Shown one piece after another: positions 1 to 9,328 of a stretch of 48,446 bases of DNA (position 1 is the first letter of the stretch; every line of letters starts with the position of its first letter). This DNA is from Arcobacter sp. F2176 (GTDB lineage: Bacteria > Campylobacterota > Campylobacteria > Campylobacterales > Arcobacteraceae): NCBI RefSeq assembly GCF_004116465.1, contig NZ_PDJV01000020.1:1-48446 (forward strand). The letters are read 5' to 3'. Below the pieces are notes generated by a model. That model was not told the origin of the DNA. It worked only from the letters and a program-made list of their open reading frames with translations, and searched no databases. A program made the position numbers and the translations under genes.

Positions 1-464
1 AATATATTAATTTCTTCTTCATTATGTAAGATTTTATCTATTGTAACTACTAATTCACTACGCTGAAAATCATCTTTTCCATATATAAGTGAAGATAAAT
101 TATTAATAGTTTTAAATATTTCTATGTTTTCTTGATCATTATAGCTATACGGAACTCTTGCTTTTCCATCTATAAACCACAACAATGATTCTTTTTCGAG
201 CTCTTCCCTAGTAAGACTACTTTTTATGCTTAATTCTTTACCTGAAGATAACTTCCTAATTTTTTTTTTACCTTTGAGAAAGAGATCTATAGTTTCACTA
301 TCCAATTTAAAATTTAATTTGCTATGAAGAAGTATATTTGAAAGTTTTTGCGCTTTTAAATTCTTAAATGTATACGGAATATCTTTTTCAAAGCTATTGT
401 TTTTATATAAAGAGAGCTTTTTATATAAGTCATTAATTAATTCATATTGGTAGTTATGTAACAT
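1..464 (-). CDS. Unrecognised protein coupled to qatD, C-terminus cut by the window edge
   Basis: An open frame runs from the ATG at 462-464 to the left edge, giving at least 154 residues without a stop. An in-frame TAA at 474-476 with no other ATG between fixes the start. The visible part is soluble, lysine- and leucine-rich and mostly helical in character; I see no signal peptide, membrane segment or catalytic motif and recognise no family. Its start lies 11 bases inside the end of qatD, so translation is probably coupled to it, and it would then be the fifth gene of the qat transcript. It could be an accessory defence protein specific to this Qat variant or an unrelated island gene. Function unknown; that it is a real gene is fairly sure because of the continuous coding pattern and the overlap. 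Confidence 0.7.
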   Translation of the reverse strand, partial: MLHNYQYELINDLYKKLSLYKNNSFEKDIPYTFKNLKAQKLSNILLHSKLNFKLDSETIDLFLKGKKKIRKLSSGKELSIKSSLTREELEKESLLWFIDGKARVPYSYNDQENIEIFKTINNLSSLIYGKDDFQRSELVVTIDKILHNEEEINI

Positions 465-1215
465 GCTTATTTCTTACTTCTCCATAATTTTTGCCTAATA
501 AAGTATTTAAATTTATTTTTAACTGGTAAATAACATCGTCATGATTACATTGCCATATCTTTTCTAATGTATTTACAATATTAATCGCTTCCCACGGATA
601 TATAGTTTTATTTTTAACTGCTGTAAAAGGGCCATCTGACTCTGGTAAGATTCTATTTTTAGGTATTCTGCTTATTAAAGATATCCCTTTTTTACTGTTA
701 CACATTATTGGGTTTATACTAAACCAGCATCCAAGACTAATGGCTTCTTCTAGTTCTTTTATCTTTCCAGAGAACCAATGTAAAATAGGTGTTCCACAGT
801 TTTTATGATTCTTTAATAAAGTTAATACCTCTGATTCTGCTCCACGAGAGTGAATACTAATAAATTTCCCATTTTGTATCTCACACTCTTCTAGTACTCT
901 CTTAAAAATACTTGTTTGGAGAGGTAAAGACTTAGAAAACCTTGTGCTTCCATCAATCCCTACTTCACCAACAAAATTAGTATTTTTAATACAATCTATT
1001 AACAAGTCTACTTCATTAGCCTTAGCTTCAGCAATTTCAGGATGTAACCCTACTGATACATGAATATTTTCATACTTCTCAAAGACTTTTGATGTTGCTA
1101 ACCATGCTTTTGGACTTGTTGTTACTGCTAATGTAAATATATTAATCTTATTAACTTTATCAATTATTTGTAAAGCATCAGGATATAAATCAAGATGTGT
1201 ATGCATATCAATCAT
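454..1215 (-). CDS. qatD: QatD, TatD-family metal-dependent DNase of the Qat anti-phage system
   Basis: A 253-residue TatD-like amidohydrolase-fold nuclease. The N-terminal metal motif HTH is at residues 5-7 (MIDMHTHLD), followed by the family landmarks VGLHPE, GEVGID, the HSRGA histidine, LHWFSG and the C-terminal PESDGPF with the metal aspartate. All expected metal ligands seem present, so it should be an active nuclease. Length is close to the usual 250-260. Its ATG (1213-1215) overlaps the qatC TGA by four bases (ATGA), and its own end overlaps the next gene. Housekeeping TatD proteins look similar, but position as the fourth gene behind KAP ATPase, QatB and a QueC-like protein is the defining Qat arrangement. 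In Qat the nuclease is presumed to be an effector or processing enzyme; the exact role is not shown by sequence. Confidence 0.88.
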   Translation of the reverse strand: MIDMHTHLDLYPDALQIIDKVNKINIFTLAVTTSPKAWLATSKVFEKYENIHVSVGLHPEIAEAKANEVDLLIDCIKNTNFVGEVGIDGSTRFSKSLPLQTSIFKRVLEECEIQNGKFISIHSRGAESEVLTLLKNHKNCGTPILHWFSGKIKELEEAISLGCWFSINPIMCNSKKGISLISRIPKNRILPESDGPFTAVKNKTIYPWEAINIVNTLEKIWQCNHDDVIYQLKINLNTLLGKNYGEVRNKHVT

Positions 1216-2489
1216 AATACTTCATGTTCCTCTAACAATTTACCTAACTCTGTTAAGCCTCTCTCAACTACTCCAACATACTTATGTCTATCATTAGTAG
1301 ATGAGAAAGATAAAGCACCACAAATAATTCGTTCAATACCTTTATTTTGATATTTTACATATGCAGATGCTACAGCGTTGACGTCGTTAGGTCCTTGTGT
1401 TTTACTAAATCCATTATTATTTAAATCTCTATATTTATATATAGTAAAATCTGCTATTCCTGCTTTTAAAAAAGCAGCTCTTCTTACCATACAAGGCACA
1501 CAGCGTCCACAATGAGTACGTCCATGTGTTAAATATTTACCACAGCTTGTTGTACTACATACTAACGATTGAACTAAATCTTGATTTTTACATTCTTGTA
1601 GCATTTCACCTTTTGTTTTGAATTGATAAGGAGTTACTATCTTTGCATTGATTCCTAAGTTATTCCAAATGTCTTGAATTAATCCTAAAAATACTGGATG
1701 TGTTGTTTTAGTACTAAGACTTCCTAGTCTTCCTGAGTTTAATGCAATATTAAGACTAATAAAACCATTCTCAGGTACATATATATCTACTGTACTTGTT
1801 TTCCATTTACTTAATGTAGTTGCTGCTAAAAGAGCATATCCCAAAAATATTATTGAACGACCTCTTGTAGATGATTCATTTCTGCCACTTAAACTTATAG
1901 GATTCTTCCATCGAAAGTGTTGTTGAGATGGTGCTAATTGACGTGTAAATGCTTTTTGTTTTTCAACATCTCCTTTTGCTTCTTGAGAAACAAAACAAGG
2001 CTTAAGTCCATTCGTAATTAAATCAATTGCACCAATTAAACTATCCATTCCACCTGAGAGTAAAGATACGCAATCTACATCAATTTCTATGGGTATAATT
2101 GATGTAGGAGCTTGTACCCCATTATTAACAAATTCAAATTTCCATATATCTCCAGTTAAAAATCTAAAAGCTTTTTCTAGTGATTTATATTGTGATCTCC
2201 ACGGTTCTGGATTACATAAATAGACTTTTAGTTCTATTTGTCTTGTCCAACCATCTTCACTTTTTTCTCTTTCACAACTTAAATCTGAAGCAGCTACGGA
2301 TAAAGCAATTGTCACAAAATCCCAAACTAAATTTGATGGTGCTATGTTATCTCTTTTTAAAGCTCGTAACCAATCATTAGAAATAAAACTTATATTAGGA
2401 CGGCCACTGTTTGAATATAAAGAAAAATATTTCGTATTACTATCTAATATAGTTGGTAGTTCATTTACTGGTGCACAAATTACTTTCAT
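1212..2489 (-). CDS. qatC: QatC, QueC-like PP-loop ATPase of the Qat anti-phage system
   Basis: A 425-residue protein, nearly twice the size of housekeeping QueC (about 230). After an N-terminal extension of about 135 residues specific to QatC-type proteins, the PP-loop SGGMDS appears at residues 145-150. A cysteine cluster near residues 311-333 (C311, C316, C327, C330, C333, with the CGRCVPC stretch) matches the zinc site of QueC. QueC makes the nitrile of preQ0, a 7-deazaguanine, using ATP and ammonia, so QatC is expected to do similar chemistry on a deazapurine. The start shares one base with the qatB stop (TAATG) and the end overlaps qatD by four bases. No queD, queE or tRNA-modification gene is nearby, so tRNA queuosine synthesis is unlikely to be its job. 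Confidence in the Qat assignment is high. Confidence 0.9.
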   Translation of the reverse strand: MKVICAPVNELPTILDSNTKYFSLYSNSGRPNISFISNDWLRALKRDNIAPSNLVWDFVTIALSVAASDLSCEREKSEDGWTRQIELKVYLCNPEPWRSQYKSLEKAFRFLTGDIWKFEFVNNGVQAPTSIIPIEIDVDCVSLLSGGMDSLIGAIDLITNGLKPCFVSQEAKGDVEKQKAFTRQLAPSQQHFRWKNPISLSGRNESSTRGRSIIFLGYALLAATTLSKWKTSTVDIYVPENGFISLNIALNSGRLGSLSTKTTHPVFLGLIQDIWNNLGINAKIVTPYQFKTKGEMLQECKNQDLVQSLVCSTTSCGKYLTHGRTHCGRCVPCMVRRAAFLKAGIADFTIYKYRDLNNNGFSKTQGPNDVNAVASAYVKYQNKGIERIICGALSFSSTNDRHKYVGVVERGLTELGKLLEEHEVL

Positions 2490-3331
2490 TATAGTTCTCC
2501 TTCAAAAACGATAAAAGTGCTTTCTAAGGCTAGTTGAGTTACAGCATTTAATTTACTAATATCAGGATGTTTATCAGAAGATTTATATTGTTGTAACTGA
2601 GCTGAAATTTCAGACTTAAGATAATCCCTCATTTCATCTACTCTTTGAACCATCTCCTTTGGGCTAAGTGTTCTTTCCAATAATTGACCAATATCCAACT
2701 GAAGTCTATTAGAAGCTTCATATGCTAGAAAACCTTCTATTAAATCCCAGCTCTCATCATCTCCTAAATTCAATAATTCTATATCTGGATTTTGTTCTAA
2801 CAAATCTGACATAGCATTAGCCATTGAATCTTTAATGGATTCTTCATCTATTATTCCACCTTCACTTGTAACTCTATCAATAATTGCATCTATTACTTCA
2901 TTAGCACTTGGAGACTTAGACATAAGATTTTGTGCCCAGTCTTTAATATCAGGTAATGTATTGTCTTTAACATCTCTTAAAAATGATACCAATCCAGAAA
3001 CAGAACTTGTAGAAGCTCTCATCCTTTTAGCTACATTAGATGCACCACCCATTCCTTTTTTAGAATAGTGTCCTACTGCTTTTTTAAATGAGTTTTGACT
3101 TCCACTTCTAGCAAATTCACCAAGATTTTTTCTTGCTGTCCCAAACCTTGCTATTGGGGCTAATACTACCGGTTCTTGAATACTAGGTTGTTCTGTAGTT
3201 ATTCCATTCTCTTGTTCAGAACTAGAATCAGAATCTATTGGTACAGTTATATCACTATTAATATCATCAAGCCAAGGTGGATCCATTGATATACCTGATA
3301 CTGGTCCTGTACTAGAAGTTGATGTACCCAT
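2489..3331 (-). CDS. qatB: QatB, partner protein of the Qat anti-phage system
   Basis: A 280-residue protein opening MGTSTSSTGP and soon PPWLDD, the typical QatB beginning. Residues 1-60 are low-complexity, rich in Ser, Thr, Pro, Glu and Gln and likely disordered. Residues 70-120 are basic and glycine-rich (around KKGMGGASN), and the remainder is helical. No enzymatic motif is visible. After methionine removal the first residue would be glycine, which matters because QatC-type QueC homologues have been proposed to attach a deazaguanine to a partner N-terminus; I recall this from recent work and cannot verify it here. The ATG shares one base with the qatA stop and the TAA shares one with the qatC ATG, so the three are tightly coupled. 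Confidence 0.87.
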   Translation of the reverse strand: MGTSTSSTGPVSGISMDPPWLDDINSDITVPIDSDSSSEQENGITTEQPSIQEPVVLAPIARFGTARKNLGEFARSGSQNSFKKAVGHYSKKGMGGASNVAKRMRASTSSVSGLVSFLRDVKDNTLPDIKDWAQNLMSKSPSANEVIDAIIDRVTSEGGIIDEESIKDSMANAMSDLLEQNPDIELLNLGDDESWDLIEGFLAYEASNRLQLDIGQLLERTLSPKEMVQRVDEMRDYLKSEISAQLQQYKSSDKHPDISKLNAVTQLALESTFIVFEGEL

Positions 3332-5125
3332 TACTGTCCTCCAAATTTATGATTAATTGCTTTTTGAGTACTTTTAGGTGTTTCTGTATCTTTTGACCAT
3401 TCCAGGAGAGTACTTTTTGCCCACTCTTCATTAGAGAGTAATGGGACAAAAGAAGCTAATCGTTTTGATGAAGGTATCTCTTCTAATAAATCAGTAAGTG
3501 AACTACCTAAAGAAGGATAAGCTCTAATTACATGTAAAACACCTTGAAGTGAATTACCATTCCATTCTTGAGCTCTTAGTTTTCTCTTTAAGCGAATTAA
3601 AATTTGATTAGCTTCCATTTCATGAAGTGATTTAATTTTAGTTACTAATGTTGCTTGACTTGATTTTACTACAAGCAATGCATCATAAATTTCTTTTGCC
3701 TCTTGAGATAATTCATCAACACTGGAAAGAGAAACAATTGTATCTTTACTAAGGTGTAGTAAAGGTCTTAAATCAACACCTGATAATAAAGGAGTTATTT
3801 GTAACCACTCTTCTATAAATGGATCTTTCCAGCTTTGGTCTGGTGATTCATAATCTTCACCACTTTTAAGTTTTTCTTCTATTTCTATTAAAAAATCTAC
3901 TTTCCCATCATCACTTTCAGAAACTTTTTTAGCAAGAAATTCAAATGCACGTGGAGATGCACAACGCTCAAATAGTTGTAATTTAACAAGCTCTTCAAAA
4001 GCTATTCCTATACCTTGTGTATTCGCAATAGTTTCTCTAATTATTAAATTGTTCAAAAAACGTTTTATTAATCTAGGGTTTCCAGCCAATTGTTCTACAG
4101 TAGCCATAATATGAGCTAATTGTTCTGCTATATCTATTTGCTTTTCAAGTGAATTACTAGACGCACCAAATGCTTCGTTTATAGCCTGTTCTTTCAATCC
4201 CCCTAACCAAGGTTTTTTAACTGTCTCTAAAATTTTTTCTCTTGCTTCATCTAAAACTTCTTGTGTAATAACAGCTTTTTTAACGGCTTGTTCTGCAAAT
4301 AAAAGAATTAAATATGCTTTAACTTCACTTACTCCTAATCTTGGAACTCGTAAAGGGACTTGAATCAATTTATCAAAATAGCTTGTTACTAATTCATCAT
4401 CTATTTGAATTTTAGAAAAATGTGAACGGACAGCACTTCTAATCATTTTTTCATCTGCTGCAATAATAAAAGAAGTTCGTGGTAAAAATAGAAGAAGCCT
4501 CATAGCTTCAAGAGTTGAAATAGCAGTATCTGGCATACAACGATCAAGATCATCTACCAATACTACTAATTTTATATTTAGACCTTCTAGTATTTCTTCA
4601 AAGGCTTGTCTTAAACTTGATATCTCTTTAGGTAAGGATGTTATTTCTTCCTCTTTTAGAATACTTTTCAATTCAGGTTCAAGTCCTTTATATGCTTCTT
4701 GTGCTTTTACTAATTCTTCTTGACTGGGTAAATCAGCACCTTTAAATAAGCCTCCAAAAGCACCAACTGCTGCTCCAATAGGTCCTCCTATTGCCCCTCC
4801 AAGTATTGCTCCTGAGGCTACTGGTGCACCTAATTTTAAAACTTTAAACCTCTGATACAGATTGTAATAAAGCCATTTTAGCATCATCAAAGCCTTGATA
4901 AAGCCATGCATTAAATTCTAGAAATAAGTACTTTTGTTCAGCTTGTTCTCCTTCATTTAATGATTTTCCAATCATTTTAACAAGTGAAGACTTTCCACTC
5001 CCCCAGCTTCCTGAAATACCTATAGATAAAGGTTCATTCCCTGAATCACGAATTAACTGTGCAGCTGTATCTGCTACTACACCAAAATTTAGCAAATCAT
5101 TAGTTGTTTCAATATCATTCCACAC
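3331..5125 (-). CDS. qatA: QatA, KAP-type P-loop ATPase of the Qat system, broken by a +1 frameshift
   Basis: Two frames together make one KAP NTPase. The upstream frame carries Walker A GSWGSGKSS and the family strand around FNAWLYQG, then stops at 4844-4846. The downstream frame continues with a glycine-rich hydrophobic hairpin (GAILGGAIGGPIGAAVG, probably a membrane insertion typical of KAP proteins), Walker B VVLVDDLDRC and a long helical C-terminus. Dropping one T from GTTTAAA at 4844-4850 joins them into 597 residues. I place the start at the GTG at 5123-5125: it gives a VWNDIETTNDLLNF opening like other QatA/KAP proteins and has AAGGA (5133-5137) seven bases upstream; a TTG at 5156-5158 is the alternative. 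The lesion may be a sequencing error, a real mutation or programmed slippage. The TAA shares one base with the qatB ATG. Confidence 0.85.
4844..4850 (-). other. Probable frameshift site in qatA
   Basis: Read on the minus strand this is GGTTTAA with another A following. The 5' frame ends here as GTT TAA. The 3' frame is open across the same region and carries the rest of the KAP domain. A +1 shift at GTT-T, or a reference with one T fewer, restores Val-Lys-Val-Leu and the conserved continuation. The homopolymers are only three bases long, so a simple homopolymer read error is possible but not the obvious explanation. The context resembles a slippery codon before a stop (as in prfB), but no Shine-Dalgarno-like stimulator is clearly placed. 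Confidence 0.7.
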
Positions 5126-5224
5126 ATTTACATCCTTATATTTATTATAATTTTTCAAACCTTATAAAGTTACTATTTGTATACTCATTTACAATACCAT
5201 TAAAAAAGTTATTAAAATTCAATT

Positions 5225-8200
5225 CTAACTAAAGTTAATTTCCTCTTTATATTCATTAATATGCTCTATTAATTTTGTTGTCAAACTGCCATTCTCTAAT
5301 TGTAAATTCTTAATATTACCAACGACAATAAGTTTGCTCTTAGATCTAGAAACAGCAACATTAATAACATTAGGTTGTGCCTTATTAATCATATAAGTAT
5401 CAGAAGTAGATGTATTATTTATACCAACTGTAGTTGAAAAATAAATAGTTTCTTTTTCAGATCCTTGAAATTTATGTACAGTTCCAAAAGTTATCTTATT
5501 ATTCCAACCTTTACTTTTTAATAAATCATACAAAATATTCTCTTGTTTACTATATGGAGTAATAATTCCAATATTTTTTAGCTGTGTATCAATACAAATA
5601 TCTTTTTCTAGCTTTTCTTCAATATCATTAATAATAAGTTGTGCTTCATCTCTGTTATATCTACTTTTACCATCTCTTTTTGCTGTAAATTCATGATTTA
5701 TAGAATCTAAATGAATTTGATTTTCTTCATCTTTTATTCTTGGAATCATATAGTTATTATAGTAGTTCTCATTACAATACTTGATAATACTTTCTTTACA
5801 TCTAAAGTGTTCTAATAACCATAAGTCTCCATCTAAATCAATCTTATTCATTGGATTTTTTATGGATACAGCTTTATTTGCAATTTTCATCGCATTTGAA
5901 GTATTAATTGCATAATAGTCTAAAACTCTTTGTTTATCTTCATTATTATCAAAATATCTATTAATCAAATAGTCATATATTCTTTTATTTTCAGAAAATG
6001 GATAAACGGGCTCTATTTGCTTTTCATCTCCAAATAAGAAAACCTTTTTTCCAGCTAGTAAATTAATCATATATGGAGAAAGAATCATCCCCGCTTCATC
6101 AACAAAAAGATGTTCTATTAAAGATTCAGGGACTGTATTGTCATCATTTATTGCAAACATTGTTCCAAAAGAATGACATGTAGTATTTAATAAGGGAAAT
6201 AATACACTACATCTTTTTAATATAGAAAGCTTATCTGAACTTATAGTCTTGCTTCCTTGTGCAACATTCCAATATTTTGGGTTGTCCTCATTTACTCTTA
6301 ACATAAATGTTGTATTATCGATGGTTACATTCTTAAAAGTAATAATTGTTACTACTTCACTTTGAGTTAGTGGTCTGCCAATTTTTTTAACAGTATTATT
6401 TATAAAGGTTGAACCACAACTAGAACAATAATATTCTATTTTATCATCATTTCTATTTGCTCGTTTTAGGTCTCTTTTCCCACATTTATGATTAAAACAT
6501 CTATTAACTTTATTCTCTTTTACAATTTCTAATTCTCTTATTACATCATAAAGTAATAATCCCTCTAAGATATGTAATGAATAAAACATAGCTTTTGTTC
6601 TTAGATTAAAATCACTACCTACAAAGTCTTTTTCTAATCGTAGAGAAAATTCATCATAAAACTCTATATCAATATTTGAAAAACTTTCTACTAGTTTTTT
6701 GAATGCAATAATTTTTTTATATGCCTCTTTATGATTGAGATTATGGAGTTGAAATAAAACTGTTGCTTCATCATATTTATTTTCATAATCCTGTATCTTT
6801 TTTATAAAATCATTTCTTATAGTTTCAGAACTTTTTTCAGACTGTTCAATAATTGTATTAGTAATAATATTTTTTTCGTCCATTAATCTTTTTGACTTAA
6901 CTTTATAAACTTTTGATTCATTATCAATCTTAACTTCAATATCTTCCATAATCTTTTTTACTTGACTATCATAATTTTGTGAAACATCTTCAAGTTGTTT
7001 ATCTTTTTCTTTTGTGAAAATATTTTTTATCTTTGGTATAAAAGAGTCAAATCTCTTTAAGATTTTATCTGTTTCCTTATCTCTTTTTTCTTTTAGTTTG
7101 TTTAGTCCTTCTTCTAATGAAGTACTAAAAATACCAACTTTTTTAGTAAATTCATTAGATAAATTGTCTATTTGTTCTTCTAAATATTTACAGTCTTCAC
7201 TAATGCTATTATCACTATCCTCTTTAATCTTTTTTATCGCACGTTCTGAGTCTTCATGCAAAGAATCAATTTTATTCTGAATTGAATTATATTTTTTAAA
7301 AAAAAGATTTATTTTAGTATTTAAGTGATTACAATAACTATCAAACTGTATTCTATTTTGTATTATGAAATCTTCGCTATTTTGAAACCGTTGAATTTGA
7401 GATAAAAGTGCTTTAAATATTTTATAATTATTATTTATAAAAAAATTATCGGCTTTTTCCTCTATTTGTGATTGAATAGTATTTAGTTCCAAAAATAAAT
7501 ACTCTAAAGCAAGCTCAAGAGATTGTTTCCTAAATTCTAAAATATTTTCCTTAGGAATTTTAAAACCTAAATCAAGTATGTTAAAATTCTCTAAAAATTT
7601 AGATATTATATTAATATTATCTGAAGCAACTGCATCTATAATTGATGATAAGTTATCCCAACTTATTACTGTTTCCTTAGGATTATCAATATTTACATTT
7701 CCCCAGCTCTTAAATAATGGAGAATAAATATTAGCTTCGTTTATCGTTATTGTTTTAAATTTATTATCTTCATAATAACTTATTGGAGCATTAATCCATC
7801 TTTTATATAATACTTTAGAAGTATCATCAATATCACCTCTTCCCTTTATCTTTTCAAGAACTTCATTTATACCAGATGCAATATTCTCAAGGGCTTTATT
7901 ATTAGTTGAGAATGAAATTATTGGTGTAGAAAAATTTATATCACCTGTTTTCAAAAAATCACTATAAGTTCTTATTGCATTACTAACAATAATATCTCCA
8001 ATAATTGCTCTTAGTAATGATGTTTTACCTGTACCGGGAGGACCATTTACTGGTATAACATTCAAGTGTGATTTACATGCATTTAAACAATACTTTTGTG
8101 ATATTGTTAAATCATGCTCTTCTGTTAATGCGCCTAAATGACTTCTCGATAATTCAATAATTTTATCATAGTCTAAAAGAAGTTCTTTTTTTAAATCTCT

Positions 8201-9130
8201 ATCCTTAATATCTAAAGATACAGGTGAATATTTTTCTTCAGAACCTGATAAGAAATAATATAAAAGATTAGAATCATTAAAAGAATTGTCTTTTATATTT
8301 TGTTCAAAAGATTCATATGTTTTTAAAAGTCCATTAATATTTGACTTATCATCTTGATTAGACTCAACTTTAACTATAATATGAGGGTTAAACATCAATT
8401 TTATTTTCTTTTCAACAATATCATCTTTTTCTTTTGATATTTGTTGCTCTTTATATAATTTTTCAAAAGAGTAAACTAACCCTTTATTTAACCTCTCAAA
8501 ATCACATTTTTCAAGAGGTAGATTTTCATCAAGCCAAGTATTTATTGCCTTTATTAAAATATCCTTCATTTGTTCAAAATTATCAATCCTAAGTCCTCTA
8601 TTTTCTCTCTCAAGTTCATTAAGTAACTTCGATGTTAAATCATGATCAACTAATTCGAATGGTTCTAATATTAATAAAGGATTAAATATTAATTCTTCAC
8701 CATTAAAAATATTTTCATCAAAGTTATTATTTTCATAGTTTTCAATGATTTTTGAAATATTATCTAAAGACTGAACTTTTATAAAAAAAGGATTAATATA
8801 AAAATCATTAATTTGAAGCATTGCCGGAGAATAATATAATGTAAATTCATCTTGAAATTCTTTTTTATTCTTTTTACTACTATTTAATTTATCAAGTAGC
8901 ATAAAACAATATTCTTTTGCTAACTCAAATGTATACTCATCTTTAATACCAAATATTAAATATTCAAGATTATCTTTTAAATCACTGTTAGATTGAATAA
9001 AATATTCTTTTTTAAATTTATGTTTAATTAACTCTGTAACTTCTAAAGTTCTTTTATAATAATTTATAAGATCGATAAAAAAAGATTGTTCATTTTTCAA
9101 TAAAATTCCTATACAATAATATCTAATCAT
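5225..9130 (-). CDS. Large SF1 (Upf1/Dna2-like) helicase with coiled coil and zinc-binding segment
   Basis: A 1301-residue protein. About 350 unrecognised N-terminal residues are followed by Walker A GPPGTGKTS near residue 360. A long, highly charged lysine/glutamate insertion of roughly 250 residues (about 560-790) looks like an extended coiled coil. Near 877-905 four cysteines (CFNHKC then CSSC) suggest a zinc ribbon. The second helicase half has motif II VDEAGMI (about 1010), motif III GDEKQIEPVYP, ITPYSKQ, HKFQGSE and the motif VI-like NVAVSRSKSKL (about 1265). It is thus a complete SF1B-type ATPase split by the insertion, related to the AAA_11/AAA_12 (Dna2/Nam7) families common in defence islands. 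The stop is about 100 bases upstream of the qatA start on the same strand, so joint transcription is possible. Whether it is part of Qat, or a stand-alone defence gene, is unknown. Confidence 0.82.
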   Translation of the reverse strand: MIRYYCIGILLKNEQSFFIDLINYYKRTLEVTELIKHKFKKEYFIQSNSDLKDNLEYLIFGIKDEYTFELAKEYCFMLLDKLNSSKKNKKEFQDEFTLYYSPAMLQINDFYINPFFIKVQSLDNISKIIENYENNNFDENIFNGEELIFNPLLILEPFELVDHDLTSKLLNELERENRGLRIDNFEQMKDILIKAINTWLDENLPLEKCDFERLNKGLVYSFEKLYKEQQISKEKDDIVEKKIKLMFNPHIIVKVESNQDDKSNINGLLKTYESFEQNIKDNSFNDSNLLYYFLSGSEEKYSPVSLDIKDRDLKKELLLDYDKIIELSRSHLGALTEEHDLTISQKYCLNACKSHLNVIPVNGPPGTGKTSLLRAIIGDIIVSNAIRTYSDFLKTGDINFSTPIISFSTNNKALENIASGINEVLEKIKGRGDIDDTSKVLYKRWINAPISYYEDNKFKTITINEANIYSPLFKSWGNVNIDNPKETVISWDNLSSIIDAVASDNINIISKFLENFNILDLGFKIPKENILEFRKQSLELALEYLFLELNTIQSQIEEKADNFFINNNYKIFKALLSQIQRFQNSEDFIIQNRIQFDSYCNHLNTKINLFFKKYNSIQNKIDSLHEDSERAIKKIKEDSDNSISEDCKYLEEQIDNLSNEFTKKVGIFSTSLEEGLNKLKEKRDKETDKILKRFDSFIPKIKNIFTKEKDKQLEDVSQNYDSQVKKIMEDIEVKIDNESKVYKVKSKRLMDEKNIITNTIIEQSEKSSETIRNDFIKKIQDYENKYDEATVLFQLHNLNHKEAYKKIIAFKKLVESFSNIDIEFYDEFSLRLEKDFVGSDFNLRTKAMFYSLHILEGLLLYDVIRELEIVKENKVNRCFNHKCGKRDLKRANRNDDKIEYYCSSCGSTFINNTVKKIGRPLTQSEVVTIITFKNVTIDNTTFMLRVNEDNPKYWNVAQGSKTISSDKLSILKRCSVLFPLLNTTCHSFGTMFAINDDNTVPESLIEHLFVDEAGMILSPYMINLLAGKKVFLFGDEKQIEPVYPFSENKRIYDYLINRYFDNNEDKQRVLDYYAINTSNAMKIANKAVSIKNPMNKIDLDGDLWLLEHFRCKESIIKYCNENYYNNYMIPRIKDEENQIHLDSINHEFTAKRDGKSRYNRDEAQLIINDIEEKLEKDICIDTQLKNIGIITPYSKQENILYDLLKSKGWNNKITFGTVHKFQGSEKETIYFSTTVGINNTSTSDTYMINKAQPNVINVAVSRSKSKLIVVGNIKNLQLENGSLTTKLIEHINEYKEEINFS

Positions 9131-9328
9131 TCTATCTTAATAATATTTAATATAAATTTAGTTACATTAAAATTACTTTTATGAAATAAATAACAGTTTA
9201 CAACACTTACTCTACACAATTAAAATATTCATTAAATTTTTAGAAAAACCATACAAAGTTTTATAGCAAAATAAAAATCATTTCAATAATATTGAGACAT
9301 AAAAAATATTATTCAAAAAGGAAATAAG
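9131..9328. promoter_or_regulatory. Divergent control region between helicase and AlpA-like gene
   Basis: About 200 bases, very AT-rich, with no gene visible. It must hold the outward promoters of both the helicase and the AlpA-like gene. Several TATATT/TATTAT-like -10 candidates exist but none is decisive. An inverted repeat TCAAT-AAT-ATTGA lies at 9283-9295, about 35 bases before the AlpA-like start, and could be an operator for that DNA-binding protein. This is suggestive only, since short AT-rich repeats arise by chance here. Confidence 0.4.

Noticed and set aside
1212-2489. Housekeeping QueC for queuosine biosynthesis
   Set aside because: It is almost twice QueC length, no queD/queE/queF is nearby, and it is locked between qatB and qatD by overlaps.
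5126-5158. TTG at 5156-5158 as the qatA start
   Set aside because: The GTG at 5123-5125 has AAGGA seven bases upstream and gives the usual N-terminus of KAP/QatA proteins; the TTG extension adds only low-complexity residues.
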